DNA of 39,106 nt from Candidatus Aenigmatarchaeota archaeon (GCA_016933455.1 JAFGAZ010000005.1:1-39106); one strand, 5' to 3'. Shown: positions 29,252 through 37,433, counted from the first letter of the stretch. Numbers and translations: made by a program. The notes: generated from the sequence alone by a model not told the origin.

Positions 29252-30436
29252 ATGAAATATGCTGACCGCATAAAAAGGATGAAAGCATCCGAGTTAAGGG
29301 AGATGCTAAGGCTTCTGCACAAGCCGGGAATGATATCCTTCGGAGGCGGCATGCCAAGCCCTGATTCTTTTCCTGTAAGCACGATAAAAAGACTTTCAAA
29401 CAAGGTTCTAAATGAGCACGGTCCTGATGCTTTGCAATACTGTTCCACTGAAGGCTACTATAAACTAAGAGAAGAGATAGTCAAGAAAAGCAGAAAAGAT
29501 GGAATAAAATGCGATGTTGAAAACGTCATTGTGACATCTGGCTCACAGCAGGTCTTGGATTTAACAGCCAAGATATTTCTAAATCCCAATGATTATGTTT
29601 TTTTGGAGTCCCCCACATATTTGGGAGCTCTTATTGCTTTCAACTGCTACCAGCCAAAATACATCGGCATTCCAATGGATGAAGAAGGTATGATAACAGA
29701 AAAGTTAGAAAAAAGCCTCAAGGGAATAAAAAGGCGCAAGATGGACTTTGTATACACTGTGCCCACTTTCCAAAACCCAACAGGAGTTACAATGTCTAAT
29801 GAGAGAAGAAAGCATCTTTTGGAGATTGCAGATGAGCATGACCTGTTTATTTTGGAGGACGATGCCTATTCTGACCTTAGATACTCTGGAAAGCCTGTTA
29901 GGTCCATAAAGAGCATGGACAAGAACAACAGAGTTATCTACACACACACCTTTTCAAAGACCCTAGCTCCTGGTTTTAGGTTGGGATATGTTATAGCCGA
30001 TATTGAAAGGATAAAGAAGATATGCATTGCAAAGCAGGCAGCGGATCTTTGCACAAATTCCTATGTTCAGTACATAGCCTACGAATACATAAGAGAGGGC
30101 CTTATAGAAAAGCAATTGAAAAAAATAAAGAAAATGTACAAAAAGAAAATGGATGTTATGCTAAAATCCATTGAGAAACATTTTCCAAAAGGATGTGAAT
30201 GGACAACTCCTCAGGGCGGAATGTATGTGTGGGTGACCCTTCCCTCGAAAATAGACACAAGGGAGCTTTTTGACGACTCTGTTAAGAATAACGTTTTGTT
30301 TGTTCACGGTTCTGTATTTAGGCCTGACGGTAAGGGGCATAATACGATGCGCCTTAACTTTACAAACCAGATCGAAAGAAAGATAGAAATCGGCATAAAG
30401 AGGCTTGGAAACATAATAGAGAAGCGTGTGAAATAA
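29252..30436 (+). CDS. PLP-dependent aminotransferase, class I/II (ARO8/LysN-like)
   Basis: A 394-residue fold-type I aminotransferase. ISFGGGMPSPDSFPV near the N-terminus, VTSGSQQVLDLTAKIF, PTFQNPTGVTMSNERR, ILEDDAYSDLRY and the PLP lysine in THTFSKTLAPGFRLGY form the usual set for the kynurenine/2-aminoadipate/aromatic group. There is no GntR-type DNA-binding domain in front, so it is an enzyme and not a MocR regulator. It is followed 28 bases later by iorA, which suggests that it makes the aryl pyruvates that IorAB oxidises. Confidence 0.92.
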   Translation: MKYADRIKRMKASELREMLRLLHKPGMISFGGGMPSPDSFPVSTIKRLSNKVLNEHGPDALQYCSTEGYYKLREEIVKKSRKDGIKCDVENVIVTSGSQQVLDLTAKIFLNPNDYVFLESPTYLGALIAFNCYQPKYIGIPMDEEGMITEKLEKSLKGIKRRKMDFVYTVPTFQNPTGVTMSNERRKHLLEIADEHDLFILEDDAYSDLRYSGKPVRSIKSMDKNNRVIYTHTFSKTLAPGFRLGYVIADIERIKKICIAKQAADLCTNSYVQYIAYEYIREGLIEKQLKKIKKMYKKKMDVMLKSIEKHFPKGCEWTTPQGGMYVWVTLPSKIDTRELFDDSVKNNVLFVHGSVFRPDGKGHNTMRLNFTNQIERKIEIGIKRLGNIIEKRVK

Positions 30437-30446
30437 TTTTATATAA
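30437..30446 (+). promoter_or_regulatory. TATA box for iorAB
   Basis: TTTTATATAA directly after the aminotransferase stop, 23-24 bases before ATG 30465. It rules out the in-frame ATG at 30450, which lies too close to the box. Confidence 0.5.
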
Positions 30447-30464
30447 CCAATGTGTATTAATTAT

Positions 30465-32333
30465 ATGCATTATGTCCTTGGAAAGGAAAAGAGCAAAGTT
30501 CTTCTACTTGGAAACGAAGCCATAGTAAGGGGCGCTTTGGAATCTGGTGTTGGCCTTGCTTCAACATATCCTGGAACCCCATCTTCTGAGATAGGCTCCA
30601 CGTTTGCCAAGGTAGCAAAGGATGCAGGAATTTATTTCGAGTATTCTACTAACGAGAAGGTGGCTTTTGAGGTGTCAGCAGCAGCAGCCCTTTCTGGAGT
30701 TAGGTCCATGACATTCTTCAAGCATTATGGTCTTAACGTTGCATCTGACAGCGTTTTGCCAATGGCGTATTTGGGAGTAAAGGCGGGAATGGTAATTGTT
30801 GTCACAGACGACCCTTCATGCCACAGCTCAGTTCAAGGAGAGGAAGACACAAGATATTTTGCCAGATTAGCGCACTTGCCAATGCTTGAGCCAACGGACG
30901 CTCAGGATTGTGTAAATGTTGTCAAGGAGGCATACAAAATTTCAGAGAGCGTCAATCTTCCTGTTTTTGTTAGGACAACCACAAGGGTTTCTCACATGCG
31001 AGGCATTGTTGAATACAACAAGATAGTAAAGGGAGAAACAAAGGGCAAATTCAACAAGGGAGCATCTAAAAAGGCTTCCCCTGCTCTTGTTTTGGAAGAG
31101 CATAAAAACTTGCATGAAAAATTAGAAAAGCTAAAGAAAGCCTCTGAAAAATCAAAACTTAATTTTATGATAAACGAGAATACAAAGAGCGACATAGGAA
31201 TTATAGTAAGCGGCGTTTCATACAACTATCTAATGGACGCATTAACTGACTTGGGCTTGGAACTACCTGTGTTGAAATTAGGATTCACGTATCCCATGCC
31301 CGATGGTCTTGTAGAAAAGTTCATTGGAAAATACAAAAAGGTTCTCATAGTCGAGGAGCTAGAGACTCTTGTAGAAGAACATGTCAAGCTTTTGGCAAAG
31401 GAAACCAAGCCTGATTTAATAGTTATGGGAAAGGGTGACGATTTATTCCCGCAGCAGGGCGAATATAACGAAGAGATAATAGTTAATGTTTTATGCAAGG
31501 TTTTTGGAAAGAAATACAAGTTCGATCTCAATTCCCATGCAAGCGAATATCAAAAGATAAAGGTTATAAAAAGAAGCCCACTTTTCTGCGCAGGCTGTCC
31601 TCACAGGGCAACATTTTATGCTGTAAAGCAAGCAACAAAGGGAATGGATGTTGTATACGGAGGTGACATTGGCTGCTACCTTCTTGGCACATTCAAGCCT
31701 TATGAGGAGCAGGACTTTTCAATTTCAATGGGAGCAAGCATTGGCATATGCCACGGCGTAAAGAAAGCAACAAACCAAAAGGCCATCGCCTTTGTTGGGG
31801 ACTCGACCTTCTTCCACGCATCCATGCCCGGAATTGTTAATGCTGTTTACAACAAATCCAACATATTGGTTATAATTCTTGACAACAGAATAACAGCAAT
31901 GACAGGTCATCAAAACAATCCTAGCACAGGCATCACAGCCATGGGCGAGGAAACAAAGCATCTAAAGATAGAGGACATTGTAAAGGCAATGGGCGTTGAG
32001 GATGTTAGGGTTGTTGATCCGTTTAATGTTAATCTCATGACAAAGTCTGTCAAGGAAATGCTTGAGAACAAGACAGTTTCTGTTCTTATTGCCAAAAGGG
32101 ATTGCCAGCTCTTGGTTATGAGGGAAAGAAAAAGAAAGGGCACAAAGACAGTAAAGTTCGAGATAGACGAAACAAAGTGCAAGAACATAAGAGAGTGCCT
32201 AAAGGGTCTTGCATGCCCTGCAATAATGGAAAAGAATGGCAAGATAATAATTGATAGGAACCTTTGCACAGGATGCTCTGTTTGTTCGCAGATATGCCCT
32301 GCAAAAGCAATAAAACCGGTGATCGAAAAATGA
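30465..32333 (+). CDS. iorA: Indolepyruvate:ferredoxin oxidoreductase alpha subunit
   Basis: A 622-residue TPP enzyme that converts aryl pyruvates and CoA to aryl acetyl-CoA and CO2 while reducing ferredoxin. The N-terminal pyrimidine-binding domain shows ASTYPGTPSSEIG; the PP domain has GDIGCYLLGTF and FVGDSTFFHASMPGIVNA with ILDNRITAMTGHQNNP, the TPP-Mg motif. Two Fe-S sites follow at the C-terminus: a cysteine set in CKNIRECLKGLACP and a typical CTGCSVCSQICP. The end overlaps iorB as ATGA. Start chosen from the promoter position. Confidence 0.96.
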   Translation: MHYVLGKEKSKVLLLGNEAIVRGALESGVGLASTYPGTPSSEIGSTFAKVAKDAGIYFEYSTNEKVAFEVSAAAALSGVRSMTFFKHYGLNVASDSVLPMAYLGVKAGMVIVVTDDPSCHSSVQGEEDTRYFARLAHLPMLEPTDAQDCVNVVKEAYKISESVNLPVFVRTTTRVSHMRGIVEYNKIVKGETKGKFNKGASKKASPALVLEEHKNLHEKLEKLKKASEKSKLNFMINENTKSDIGIIVSGVSYNYLMDALTDLGLELPVLKLGFTYPMPDGLVEKFIGKYKKVLIVEELETLVEEHVKLLAKETKPDLIVMGKGDDLFPQQGEYNEEIIVNVLCKVFGKKYKFDLNSHASEYQKIKVIKRSPLFCAGCPHRATFYAVKQATKGMDVVYGGDIGCYLLGTFKPYEEQDFSISMGASIGICHGVKKATNQKAIAFVGDSTFFHASMPGIVNAVYNKSNILVIILDNRITAMTGHQNNPSTGITAMGEETKHLKIEDIVKAMGVEDVRVVDPFNVNLMTKSVKEMLENKTVSVLIAKRDCQLLVMRERKRKGTKTVKFEIDETKCKNIRECLKGLACPAIMEKNGKIIIDRNLCTGCSVCSQICPAKAIKPVIEK

Positions 32334-32926
32334 AAGATTTCAACATTATAGTTACAGGAGTCGGGGGCCTTGGAGCCATGACATTGGGTGCTGTGATAGC
32401 CCAAGCAGCGCTAAGGCAGGGTCTTGACGTTAGGACATCGGAGCTTCACGGCCTTGCGCAAAGGGGAGGCAGCATGCTGTTCCATGTGAGAATGGGAGAG
32501 AAGCTATATTCTCCTCTTATAATGCAAGGAAAGGCTGATGTTGTTATTGCTCTTGAACCTCTGGAGGCTCTTAGGACAACCTACTTTGGTTCAAAGGAAC
32601 ATGACACGACCTTTATTATTGACAGCAATCAACTTTCCCCCACGGCGGTTTCTGTTCTAGGGGAAAAGTACCCGACAATGGAAAGCATAATTAAGAATGT
32701 TGAAAAGTTCTCAAGCAAGATAGACATAGTAAAGGCAACAGAAATCGTGGCAAAGGAGACCGGTTCTGATGTTGCTGCAAACATATTTGTTTTCGGGTAT
32801 GCTGTCGGCAAGAAGCTAATTCCAATAGAAAAGAAGTTCGCAATTCAGGCACTTGAAGAGATTGTTCCAGAGAAATATCTTGATATGAACAAGAAAGTCT
32901 TTGAGATGGGCTTTAATCACAAATAG
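32330..32926 (+). CDS. iorB: Indolepyruvate:ferredoxin oxidoreductase beta subunit
   Basis: A 198-residue gamma-type subunit of the 2-oxoacid:ferredoxin oxidoreductase superfamily that completes IorAB. VTGVGGLGAMTLGAVIAQAAL is the conserved N-terminal glycine-rich motif, followed by SELHGLAQRGGSMLFHVRMG and ADVVIALEPLEALR. The ATG at 32330 overlaps the iorA stop (ATGA), matching coupled synthesis of a 1:1 complex; the frame is open further upstream, inside iorA, but that extension is not conserved-looking. Confidence 0.95.
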   Translation: MKDFNIIVTGVGGLGAMTLGAVIAQAALRQGLDVRTSELHGLAQRGGSMLFHVRMGEKLYSPLIMQGKADVVIALEPLEALRTTYFGSKEHDTTFIIDSNQLSPTAVSVLGEKYPTMESIIKNVEKFSSKIDIVKATEIVAKETGSDVAANIFVFGYAVGKKLIPIEKKFAIQALEEIVPEKYLDMNKKVFEMGFNHK

Positions 32927-32928
32927 TA

Positions 32929-33159
32929 TTACCAGCTATCTTCTGTCTCGTTTTGCAGCTCTTCTACCATTTCCTTTAGCTCTTCTTTTTCCATCTCGTC
33001 AACGTCGTCCTTTCTTTCCAAAAGAGATGCGCTAATGTCGCCGTATTTTTGCATGGGCCGATCGCAGCAAACCAAAGTGCCGCCCCCGACATTTACCATT
33101 TCAACAACATTGCCGCACACGTTGCACTTGAACTTGTCGCCCACTTTCTTATCGCTCAT
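32929..33159 (-). CDS. Stand-alone desulforedoxin-like protein with acidic helical tail
   Basis: A 76-residue protein. Residues 9-40 form a desulforedoxin-type iron site: KCNVCGNVVEMVNVGGGTLVCCDRPM, with Cys-x2-Cys and a Cys-Cys pair, the same module that begins the superoxide reductase at 34199-34576. The remaining 35 residues are acidic and helical (DVDEMEKEELKEMVEEL). It probably carries one FeCys4 centre and passes electrons. It is convergent with iorB, only 2 bases apart, and close to the oxygen-defence operon, which suggests a link to superoxide reductase or rubrerythrin. Confidence 0.8.
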   Translation of the reverse strand: MSDKKVGDKFKCNVCGNVVEMVNVGGGTLVCCDRPMQKYGDISASLLERKDDVDEMEKEELKEMVEELQNETEDSW

Positions 33160-33201
33160 AATAGAAGATTTTCTTTATCATTCTTAAAATTTGCTGTTAG
33201 C

Positions 33202-33294
33202 TTTAAATGGCGGCTTTGCAATAATTTTATTATGGAAAATCTTGAATTTGTAGAAGAATTAGAGGATCAAGAGCTTTTGATATTCCATTACTAG
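33202..33294 (+). other. Possible leaderless 20-residue peptide gene with its TATA box
   Basis: TTTAAA at 33202-33207 is centred 27.5 bases before an ATG at 33232, the usual leaderless spacing here. The ORF runs to a TAG at 33294 and would encode MENLEFVEELEDQELLIFHY, an amphipathic acidic peptide. It ends 4 bases before the convergent molybdoenzyme gene. Nothing else on the plus strand would use this box. Such a short ORF may be chance. Confidence 0.3.
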
Positions 33295-33298
33295 TTTC

Positions 33299-33943
33299 TC
33301 AGTCATAATAGGAATCTTCCAAATCACCGCTGTTGCTATATCCCCTTGATTCCCAGTAACCCTCATATTCAGAGTTGTCAGAAAGCTCTATTTTTGTTAT
33401 CCATTTTATCCACTTGTAGCCCCATTTCTGCTCTGCCACCAAGGTAAACGGAAAGCCCGCCGAATCAGTAAGCGTTACATTGTTAACCTTGTATGCCATT
33501 AGTATGTCGTTTTCTGTTATGTAATCTAGCGGGAACGATGTGGTATAGCCATCCGATGCATGGAATATGACAGTATTCGCTTCACTTGATGGAATTGCAT
33601 CGTAAAGCAAATCTTTGACTAGTATTCCTTCCCAAAGAACTTTGGCATCCCAACCCATAACGCACTGAAGCTCGACTACTTTGGAATACTTTTGATTTTC
33701 CAAAACCTCTTCATAAGTGTATTTTTTTGGCGTTTCCACCAAACCAAAAACCTCTAGAAAATAATCATTTATTTCAATTTCTTGAGGACCGCTTATGGAA
33801 ACGTCCCTTAGGTCGTTTATAGAAGATAGGTCCTCTCCTTCGTATTCTCTTATTTCAACACCATCAAGTTCTATTACTTCATTGCCTATGCAGCCACAAA
33901 TAATAATAGAAGCAAAAATAACCAAGAAAAATAATGTTTTCAT
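33299..33943 (-). CDS. Sulfite oxidase-fold molybdopterin oxidoreductase, lipoprotein
   Basis: A 214-residue extracytoplasmic molybdoenzyme. The N-terminus is a lipoprotein signal (helix 3-15, lipobox ICGC with Cys16 or Cys18). The sulfite oxidase-like domain has Cys94 in VVELQCVMGW as the predicted molybdenum ligand, then WEGILVKDLL and SADGY-like FHASDGYTTSFPLDY, and ends with WGYKWIKWITKIEL. It lacks the C-terminal dimer domain of sulfite oxidases and is closer in size to MsrP (YedY) relatives. The ATG overlaps the cytochrome stop as ATGA, so it is coupled to a membrane haem protein, as msrP is to msrQ in bacteria. Substrate is inferred. Confidence 0.82.
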   Translation of the reverse strand: MKTLFFLVIFASIIICGCIGNEVIELDGVEIREYEGEDLSSINDLRDVSISGPQEIEINDYFLEVFGLVETPKKYTYEEVLENQKYSKVVELQCVMGWDAKVLWEGILVKDLLYDAIPSSEANTVIFHASDGYTTSFPLDYITENDILMAYKVNNVTLTDSAGFPFTLVAEQKWGYKWIKWITKIELSDNSEYEGYWESRGYSNSGDLEDSYYD

Positions 33944-34197
33944 TTTTTGACCAAACCCTTTGTCATAACAACTAGCCATTTCCAATGCAATACAAGATGG
34001 ATCAAAACCAAAAGGCTCATTACTATGCCCATCCAGTCATGCAACAGATTTATCTCGTATATAGGAAGAGAACTGTGCCTTATCCCCAATTTTTGAACTA
34101 GTCCTGGGAATTTGATTAAACCTGTTGTAAAAATAAAAAAGAAAGAAATGATCAGGCCTATGTCAACAATGTACAAAAACCTGCTTTTTTCCATCAA
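33940..34197 (-). CDS. Two-helix cytochrome b-like membrane protein (DUF4405-like)
   Basis: An 85-residue protein with two membrane helices (about 8-30 and 56-75). Histidines suited to bind haem are His53 (NLLHDWMG), His67 and His71 (LVLIHLVLHWKW), near the membrane faces. This is the histidine pattern of the DUF4405/cytochrome b561-like proteins, but with only half the usual number of helices, so it may work as a dimer. It starts one base after the superoxide reductase stop and overlaps the molybdoenzyme start, which marks it as the electron donor of that enzyme. Confidence 0.75.
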   Translation of the reverse strand: MMEKSRFLYIVDIGLIISFFFIFTTGLIKFPGLVQKLGIRHSSLPIYEINLLHDWMGIVMSLLVLIHLVLHWKWLVVMTKGLVKK

Positions 34198-34198
34198 A

Positions 34199-34576
34199 TC
34201 ACTTTGTCTTCCAGCTGCCGTGAACGCTGCAGTATTCTCTTGCTTGCACGTTTTCTGCCTTTATTTCAAACTCTGCTTCCGGCTTGTCTCCTGGTTTTAG
34301 GAATTTTTTGCAGCTTTTTCCATTGGCACTTACCTCTATCCATTCTATGTAGTGGTTTTCGTCCATGGGATGTTCGATTGAACCCACTTTCACTTTGGCT
34401 CCACTATTAGTTTTTTCTATAACCGGTATGTGCTTTTCTTTGCCTTGGTCCTCGGTTTTTTCCAACATGAGGTTCATGGGCTGACCGCAGCATACAAGAT
34501 CCCCTACACCTGCATGCAAAACTTCTGTTATGTTGCCGCATATGGCGCACTTGTACACTTGCTTTTGCATTGTCAT
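34199..34576 (-). CDS. dfx: Superoxide reductase, desulfoferrodoxin type (2Fe)
   Basis: A 125-residue enzyme that reduces superoxide to peroxide without making oxygen. The N-terminal desulforedoxin centre is [26 protein letters not shown]; the catalytic Fe(His)4Cys centre is provided by [19 protein letters not shown] and [10 protein letters not shown]. Glu and Lys at GKEKHIP match the conserved Glu-Lys near the active site. It starts one base after the rubrerythrin stop, so peroxide made here can be handled by rubrerythrin from the same mRNA. Confidence 0.95.
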   Translation of the reverse strand: MTMQKQVYKCAICGNITEVLHAGVGDLVCCGQPMNLMLEKTEDQGKEKHIPVIEKTNSGAKVKVGSIEHPMDENHYIEWIEVSANGKSCKKFLKPGDKPEAEFEIKAENVQAREYCSVHGSWKTK

Positions 34577-34577
34577 A

Positions 34578-35162
34578 TCAAAACTCCTCGCATTTAAGCT
34601 GATAGTAGCTTCTTGGATGGTCGCATGAAGGGCATTTCATCGGAGGCTCTTTTCCAAAGTGTGCATAGCCGCATTCCCTGCATATCCACCAAACTTCCTT
34701 GTCTTTCTTGAAGAAGGTGCCATCTTCTAGCTGCTTTAATATCTTCATGTACCTTTCTTCGTGGTGCTCTTCAGCTTTTGCTATGAATCTTAGCCTTGCT
34801 GCAATGTCTTGTAAGCCTTCTTTTTCAGCAATCTCTGCGAATTCAGGATACATCTTGGTGTGTTCGTGGTTCTCTCCTGCTATTGCTGACTTTAGATTTT
34901 CGATTGTTGTTCCTCTTGTTGTTGGAGCCGAAGCTTCGACTGTTATCTCGTCTAGCTTTTCACCACTCTTGGTCTTTAGCTGGTTTATCAGCTTGAAAAG
35001 CCAGCTGGCATGCTCTTTCTCGTTGTCTGCTGTTATCAGAAATATCTCTGCAATCTGCTCGTAGCCTTCCTTTTTTGCGATACTTGAGTAGAAGGTGTAT
35101 CTGTTTCTTGCCTGGCATTCTCCGATAAAAGCTTTTGTTAGATTTTTTATAGTTTCGTTCAT
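34578..35162 (-). CDS. rbr: Rubrerythrin
   Basis: A 194-residue peroxidase with a di-iron four-helix bundle and a C-terminal rubredoxin domain. Iron ligands are in [39 protein letters not shown] and [11 protein letters not shown]; the rubredoxin part has [29 protein letters not shown]. First gene of a four-gene operon with superoxide reductase, a cytochrome b-like protein and a molybdoenzyme. A TATA-like ATTATAAA at 35221-35228 (minus strand) and a GGTGA site at 35167-35171 precede it. Confidence 0.96.
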   Translation of the reverse strand: MNETIKNLTKAFIGECQARNRYTFYSSIAKKEGYEQIAEIFLITADNEKEHASWLFKLINQLKTKSGEKLDEITVEASAPTTRGTTIENLKSAIAGENHEHTKMYPEFAEIAEKEGLQDIAARLRFIAKAEEHHEERYMKILKQLEDGTFFKKDKEVWWICRECGYAHFGKEPPMKCPSCDHPRSYYQLKCEEF

Positions 35163-35232
35163 TTATTCACCTACCTAATTATCATAAGAAAATATAGAAT
35201 AATACTTGTCTTTCAGAGTTTTTATAATTTCT

Positions 35233-36327
35233 TTATAGCCATCCCATTAGCATAGCAATTCCCATTCCAAGCATCAGAAGGCCTGCCACCCAGTGAAGCT
35301 TCTTTAGGTTCTTTTCCCTCCAGCCGCCAATGTCCTCGACTGCCATGAAGCCAAAGTAAACTATTAGTGTTATTGCAATCATTGGCGATATGAAAACGCA
35401 CATGTATATCAACAGATACGGAATTGCTGTGATTAATGCCATTTCCGAAAGTATTCCACCTGCCACGAAATACGGTCCTCCTGTGCACGGCGTTAAAAAG
35501 AAGCTAACTATTAGACCCACTATAAAGGCTCCTCCAATGGAAGTTGTACCGTTTATTATCTCCTTCATCTTGGGCCTCCATCTCATCGGGACCTCCATTA
35601 TAAAGCCTCCTCCTCCGTACCATATGGCATCCTTGATGTTAAGCAATCCCATGAGTATGGCAAAGCCTGCCAACAGTTTGTAGAACCACATGCCGCTAAG
35701 CTGTGTAAAGCCCGTTACAAACTTGAAGCCTGTTATTAGAAGAATGCCGAAAAACAGGTACATGATAAATATGGCCGCGCTAAAAGAAAGGCCTGATTTC
35801 AAAGCCTTGTTTTTGTTTTTCGGAAACTTTGTAAGAATGGCCGTCATAAGTATCACAAGAACAGCCAGCTCGCAAGGGTTTATTGCATCAACCATTGCAA
35901 GGCTCAAAAGCTGAATTAGAGAAATATCGTCTGTTTCACTGTTTGTTTCTATTTTACTTAACGGATCTATGCAACCGTTTTCTACGCAGTTAGCTATTGC
36001 TTCTTCTATGAAAATTCCTGTATTGTCATAGTTGCCATAACCTACAAAGAACTCATCGCCTACGAATGTCATCGGCACGCCGCCTGCGCTTGTTCCGTAA
36101 GCTTGAGCCATGCTGTTGAATAACTGGGCACTTTCCTGGGAAGACACCTCTATGCTTTGCACTACCAAGTCAGCGTATTTTTCTTGCATGTCTTCGATAA
36201 AGGGCTTTTCAGCTGCGCAATGCGGGCAGCCATTGCCCCAGAAAAAATAAACAACGGTTTCCTCTGCATAAACAGAACTAATACTGACCAAAAGAATTAT
36301 GATTGTTAAAAAAACTAATCTTTTCAT
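35233..36327 (-). CDS. Thioredoxin-CcdA/DsbD fusion: thiol transporter
   Basis: A 364-residue protein. After a signal sequence (about 1-21) an extracytoplasmic thioredoxin-like domain has GNGCPHCAAEKP (Cys34 and Cys37) and cis-Pro in AGGVPMTFVG. From about residue 135 a CcdA-type membrane domain follows with six or more helices; each half carries a cysteine in a proline motif (DAINPCELAVL and FFLTPCTGGPY), the pair that carries reducing power across the membrane. The usual order in DsbD is reversed. The ATG shares a base with the stop of the thioredoxin gene, so electrons likely go from that thioredoxin outward. Confidence 0.9.
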   Translation of the reverse strand: MKRLVFLTIIILLVSISSVYAEETVVYFFWGNGCPHCAAEKPFIEDMQEKYADLVVQSIEVSSQESAQLFNSMAQAYGTSAGGVPMTFVGDEFFVGYGNYDNTGIFIEEAIANCVENGCIDPLSKIETNSETDDISLIQLLSLAMVDAINPCELAVLVILMTAILTKFPKNKNKALKSGLSFSAAIFIMYLFFGILLITGFKFVTGFTQLSGMWFYKLLAGFAILMGLLNIKDAIWYGGGGFIMEVPMRWRPKMKEIINGTTSIGGAFIVGLIVSFFLTPCTGGPYFVAGGILSEMALITAIPYLLIYMCVFISPMIAITLIVYFGFMAVEDIGGWREKNLKKLHWVAGLLMLGMGIAMLMGWL

Positions 36328-36662
36328 TATAGGTAACCTTTTATCTTGGAATTTAGAACTTCGTAGGGCATAGCTCCTATTATCTTGTCAACTAATTTGC
36401 CTTCCTTAAAGACCAAGAGAGTTGGTATACTCATTACCTCGTATTTTCCCGGTATCATGCTGTTCTCATCTATATTAAGCTTCCCGAAAACTATCTTTCC
36501 TTTGTGCTCTTCTGCTAGCTGCTCTATCATAGGCGCTATCATCTTGCACGGCGGGCACCATTCCGCCCAGCAGTCTAGAATGAAAAGCGGGTATTTGCTT
36601 AGTTCTTTCTCAAAAGAAACGTCTGATACCTTTACTGCACCTTCTGGAAACTCCAAATCCAT
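36327..36662 (-). CDS. trxA: Thioredoxin
   Basis: A 111-residue cytoplasmic thioredoxin. The active site is AEWCPPCKMIAPM with Pro-Pro between the cysteines instead of Gly-Pro, which usually shifts redox potential; cis-Pro is in VMSIPTLLVFKEGK. No signal peptide. It is directly coupled to the CcdA fusion gene, suggesting that it is the cytoplasmic donor for it. TTTAAAAG at about 36692-36699 (minus strand) is a candidate promoter. Confidence 0.93.
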   Translation of the reverse strand: MDLEFPEGAVKVSDVSFEKELSKYPLFILDCWAEWCPPCKMIAPMIEQLAEEHKGKIVFGKLNIDENSMIPGKYEVMSIPTLLVFKEGKLVDKIIGAMPYEVLNSKIKGYL

Positions 36663-36688
36663 AAAAAATACCTATACTTTCTTGTGTT

Positions 36689-36988
36689 TTAGCTTTTAAA
36701 AAGCTTATAATTGCCGCCCTCTATTCTTATGGCCTTGCCCTTTACTATTGCTTCTGAAACCTTTTTTCTTGCTGAACTAAGCAGCCTAAAAAAGGTGGGC
36801 TGTGAAATGTTCATTTTCTTGGCAGCGGTCTCTTGGTCGTTGCTTTCCATATCCTTTAGGCGAAGAGCCTCGAGCTCCTCGACTTTTAGGACAATTTCTT
36901 CCAACTCGACAACTGGTATGCCTGCTGGTTTGAAATAGGTTATGTCAGGTCTGAACCTGACATGCCTGCACATTCTCGGTCTTGGCAT
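36689..36988 (-). CDS. DUF134 helix-turn-helix DNA-binding protein
   Basis: A 99-residue regulator. [24 protein letters not shown] is the DUF134 signature; [48 protein letters not shown] forms a sigma-70 region 4-like helix-turn-helix. The protein follows the DUF5320 gene, and its predicted promoter overlaps that gene's end and contains a near copy of the palindrome found at two other promoters here. It is the best local candidate to bind that element, possibly with autoregulation. An N-terminal Cys may sense redox or metal, but this is speculative. Confidence 0.88.
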   Translation of the reverse strand: MPRPRMCRHVRFRPDITYFKPAGIPVVELEEIVLKVEELEALRLKDMESNDQETAAKKMNISQPTFFRLLSSARKKVSEAIVKGKAIRIEGGNYKLFKS

Positions 36989-37005
36989 AAACCTATTTCT
37001 TATTT

Positions 37006-37019
37006 TGAATATATATTTA
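37006..37019 (-). promoter_or_regulatory. Operator-like element and TATA box of the DUF134 gene
   Basis: The plus strand reads TGAATATATATTTA, one base different from the perfect palindrome at 37462-37475. Its centre is 25 bases before the DUF134 ATG (36988), so element and TATA box coincide. Confidence 0.5.
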
Positions 37020-37262
37020 TTTCAGTTCTTCAAGTCTTTTCTCAATGTCTGCTAAATCCGCTTTGATTGCTTCTTTGTCAGCTTTGAGCATTTCTATTTC
37101 TTCTTCTTTTGTAGGTCTTCTATAGTCCCAGTATCCAGACCTTCTAAAGCCCATACCTCTTCCAAAGCCTCCGCCCCTTGCAAATCCTCTTCCGCAAGGT
37201 CCAAGACCCCTTCCTGTTAATGGACCTCTACCTTCCGGTCCTGTCCCGTCTCTAAATGGCAT
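37017..37262 (-). CDS. DUF5320 Gly/Arg-rich protein with coiled-coil end
   Basis: An 81-residue protein. The first half reads [19 protein letters not shown] and continues Gly/Arg-rich with one Cys (GPCGRG); the second half, [29 protein letters not shown], is a coiled coil. This is the standard DUF5320 layout, found in anaerobes next to DUF134 and FeMo-cofactor-like genes. A perfect Shine-Dalgarno AAGGAGGTGA lies inside the end of the 50-residue gene, 1 base ahead of which that gene stops. Function is unknown. Confidence 0.85.
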   Translation of the reverse strand: MPFRDGTGPEGRGPLTGRGLGPCGRGFARGGGFGRGMGFRRSGYWDYRRPTKEEEIEMLKADKEAIKADLADIEKRLEELK

Positions 37263-37263
37263 T

Positions 37264-37416
37264 TCATTTCACCTCCTTTTTATTTTGTTTGTATAAAACA
37301 CAATCTTCTGTACCACCCAATGGTCCTGTTCCGTTAAAACGCCCGCCTCCTAATCTTCTTCCATCTCTAGGGCCACAACGTCTTCCTCTTCTGCTTTCGT
37401 ATCCTTCATTCGTCAT
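37264..37416 (-). CDS. 50-residue Gly/Arg-rich protein, partner of DUF5320
   Basis: A short ORF with a strong GGGAGGTTGATT site before its ATG. The product has RRGRRCGPRDGRRLGGGRF, then NGTGPLGGTEDC and a lysine-rich end. The GTGP-x-GG motif resembles the start of DUF5320, so the two may be related or bind the same partner. Cysteines at 14 and 39. Its last codons contain the Shine-Dalgarno of the next gene. First gene after the large palindromic operator. Confidence 0.65.
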   Translation of the reverse strand: MTNEGYESRRGRRCGPRDGRRLGGGRFNGTGPLGGTEDCVLYKQNKKEVK

Positions 37417-37433
37417 CTAATCAACCTCCCTTT

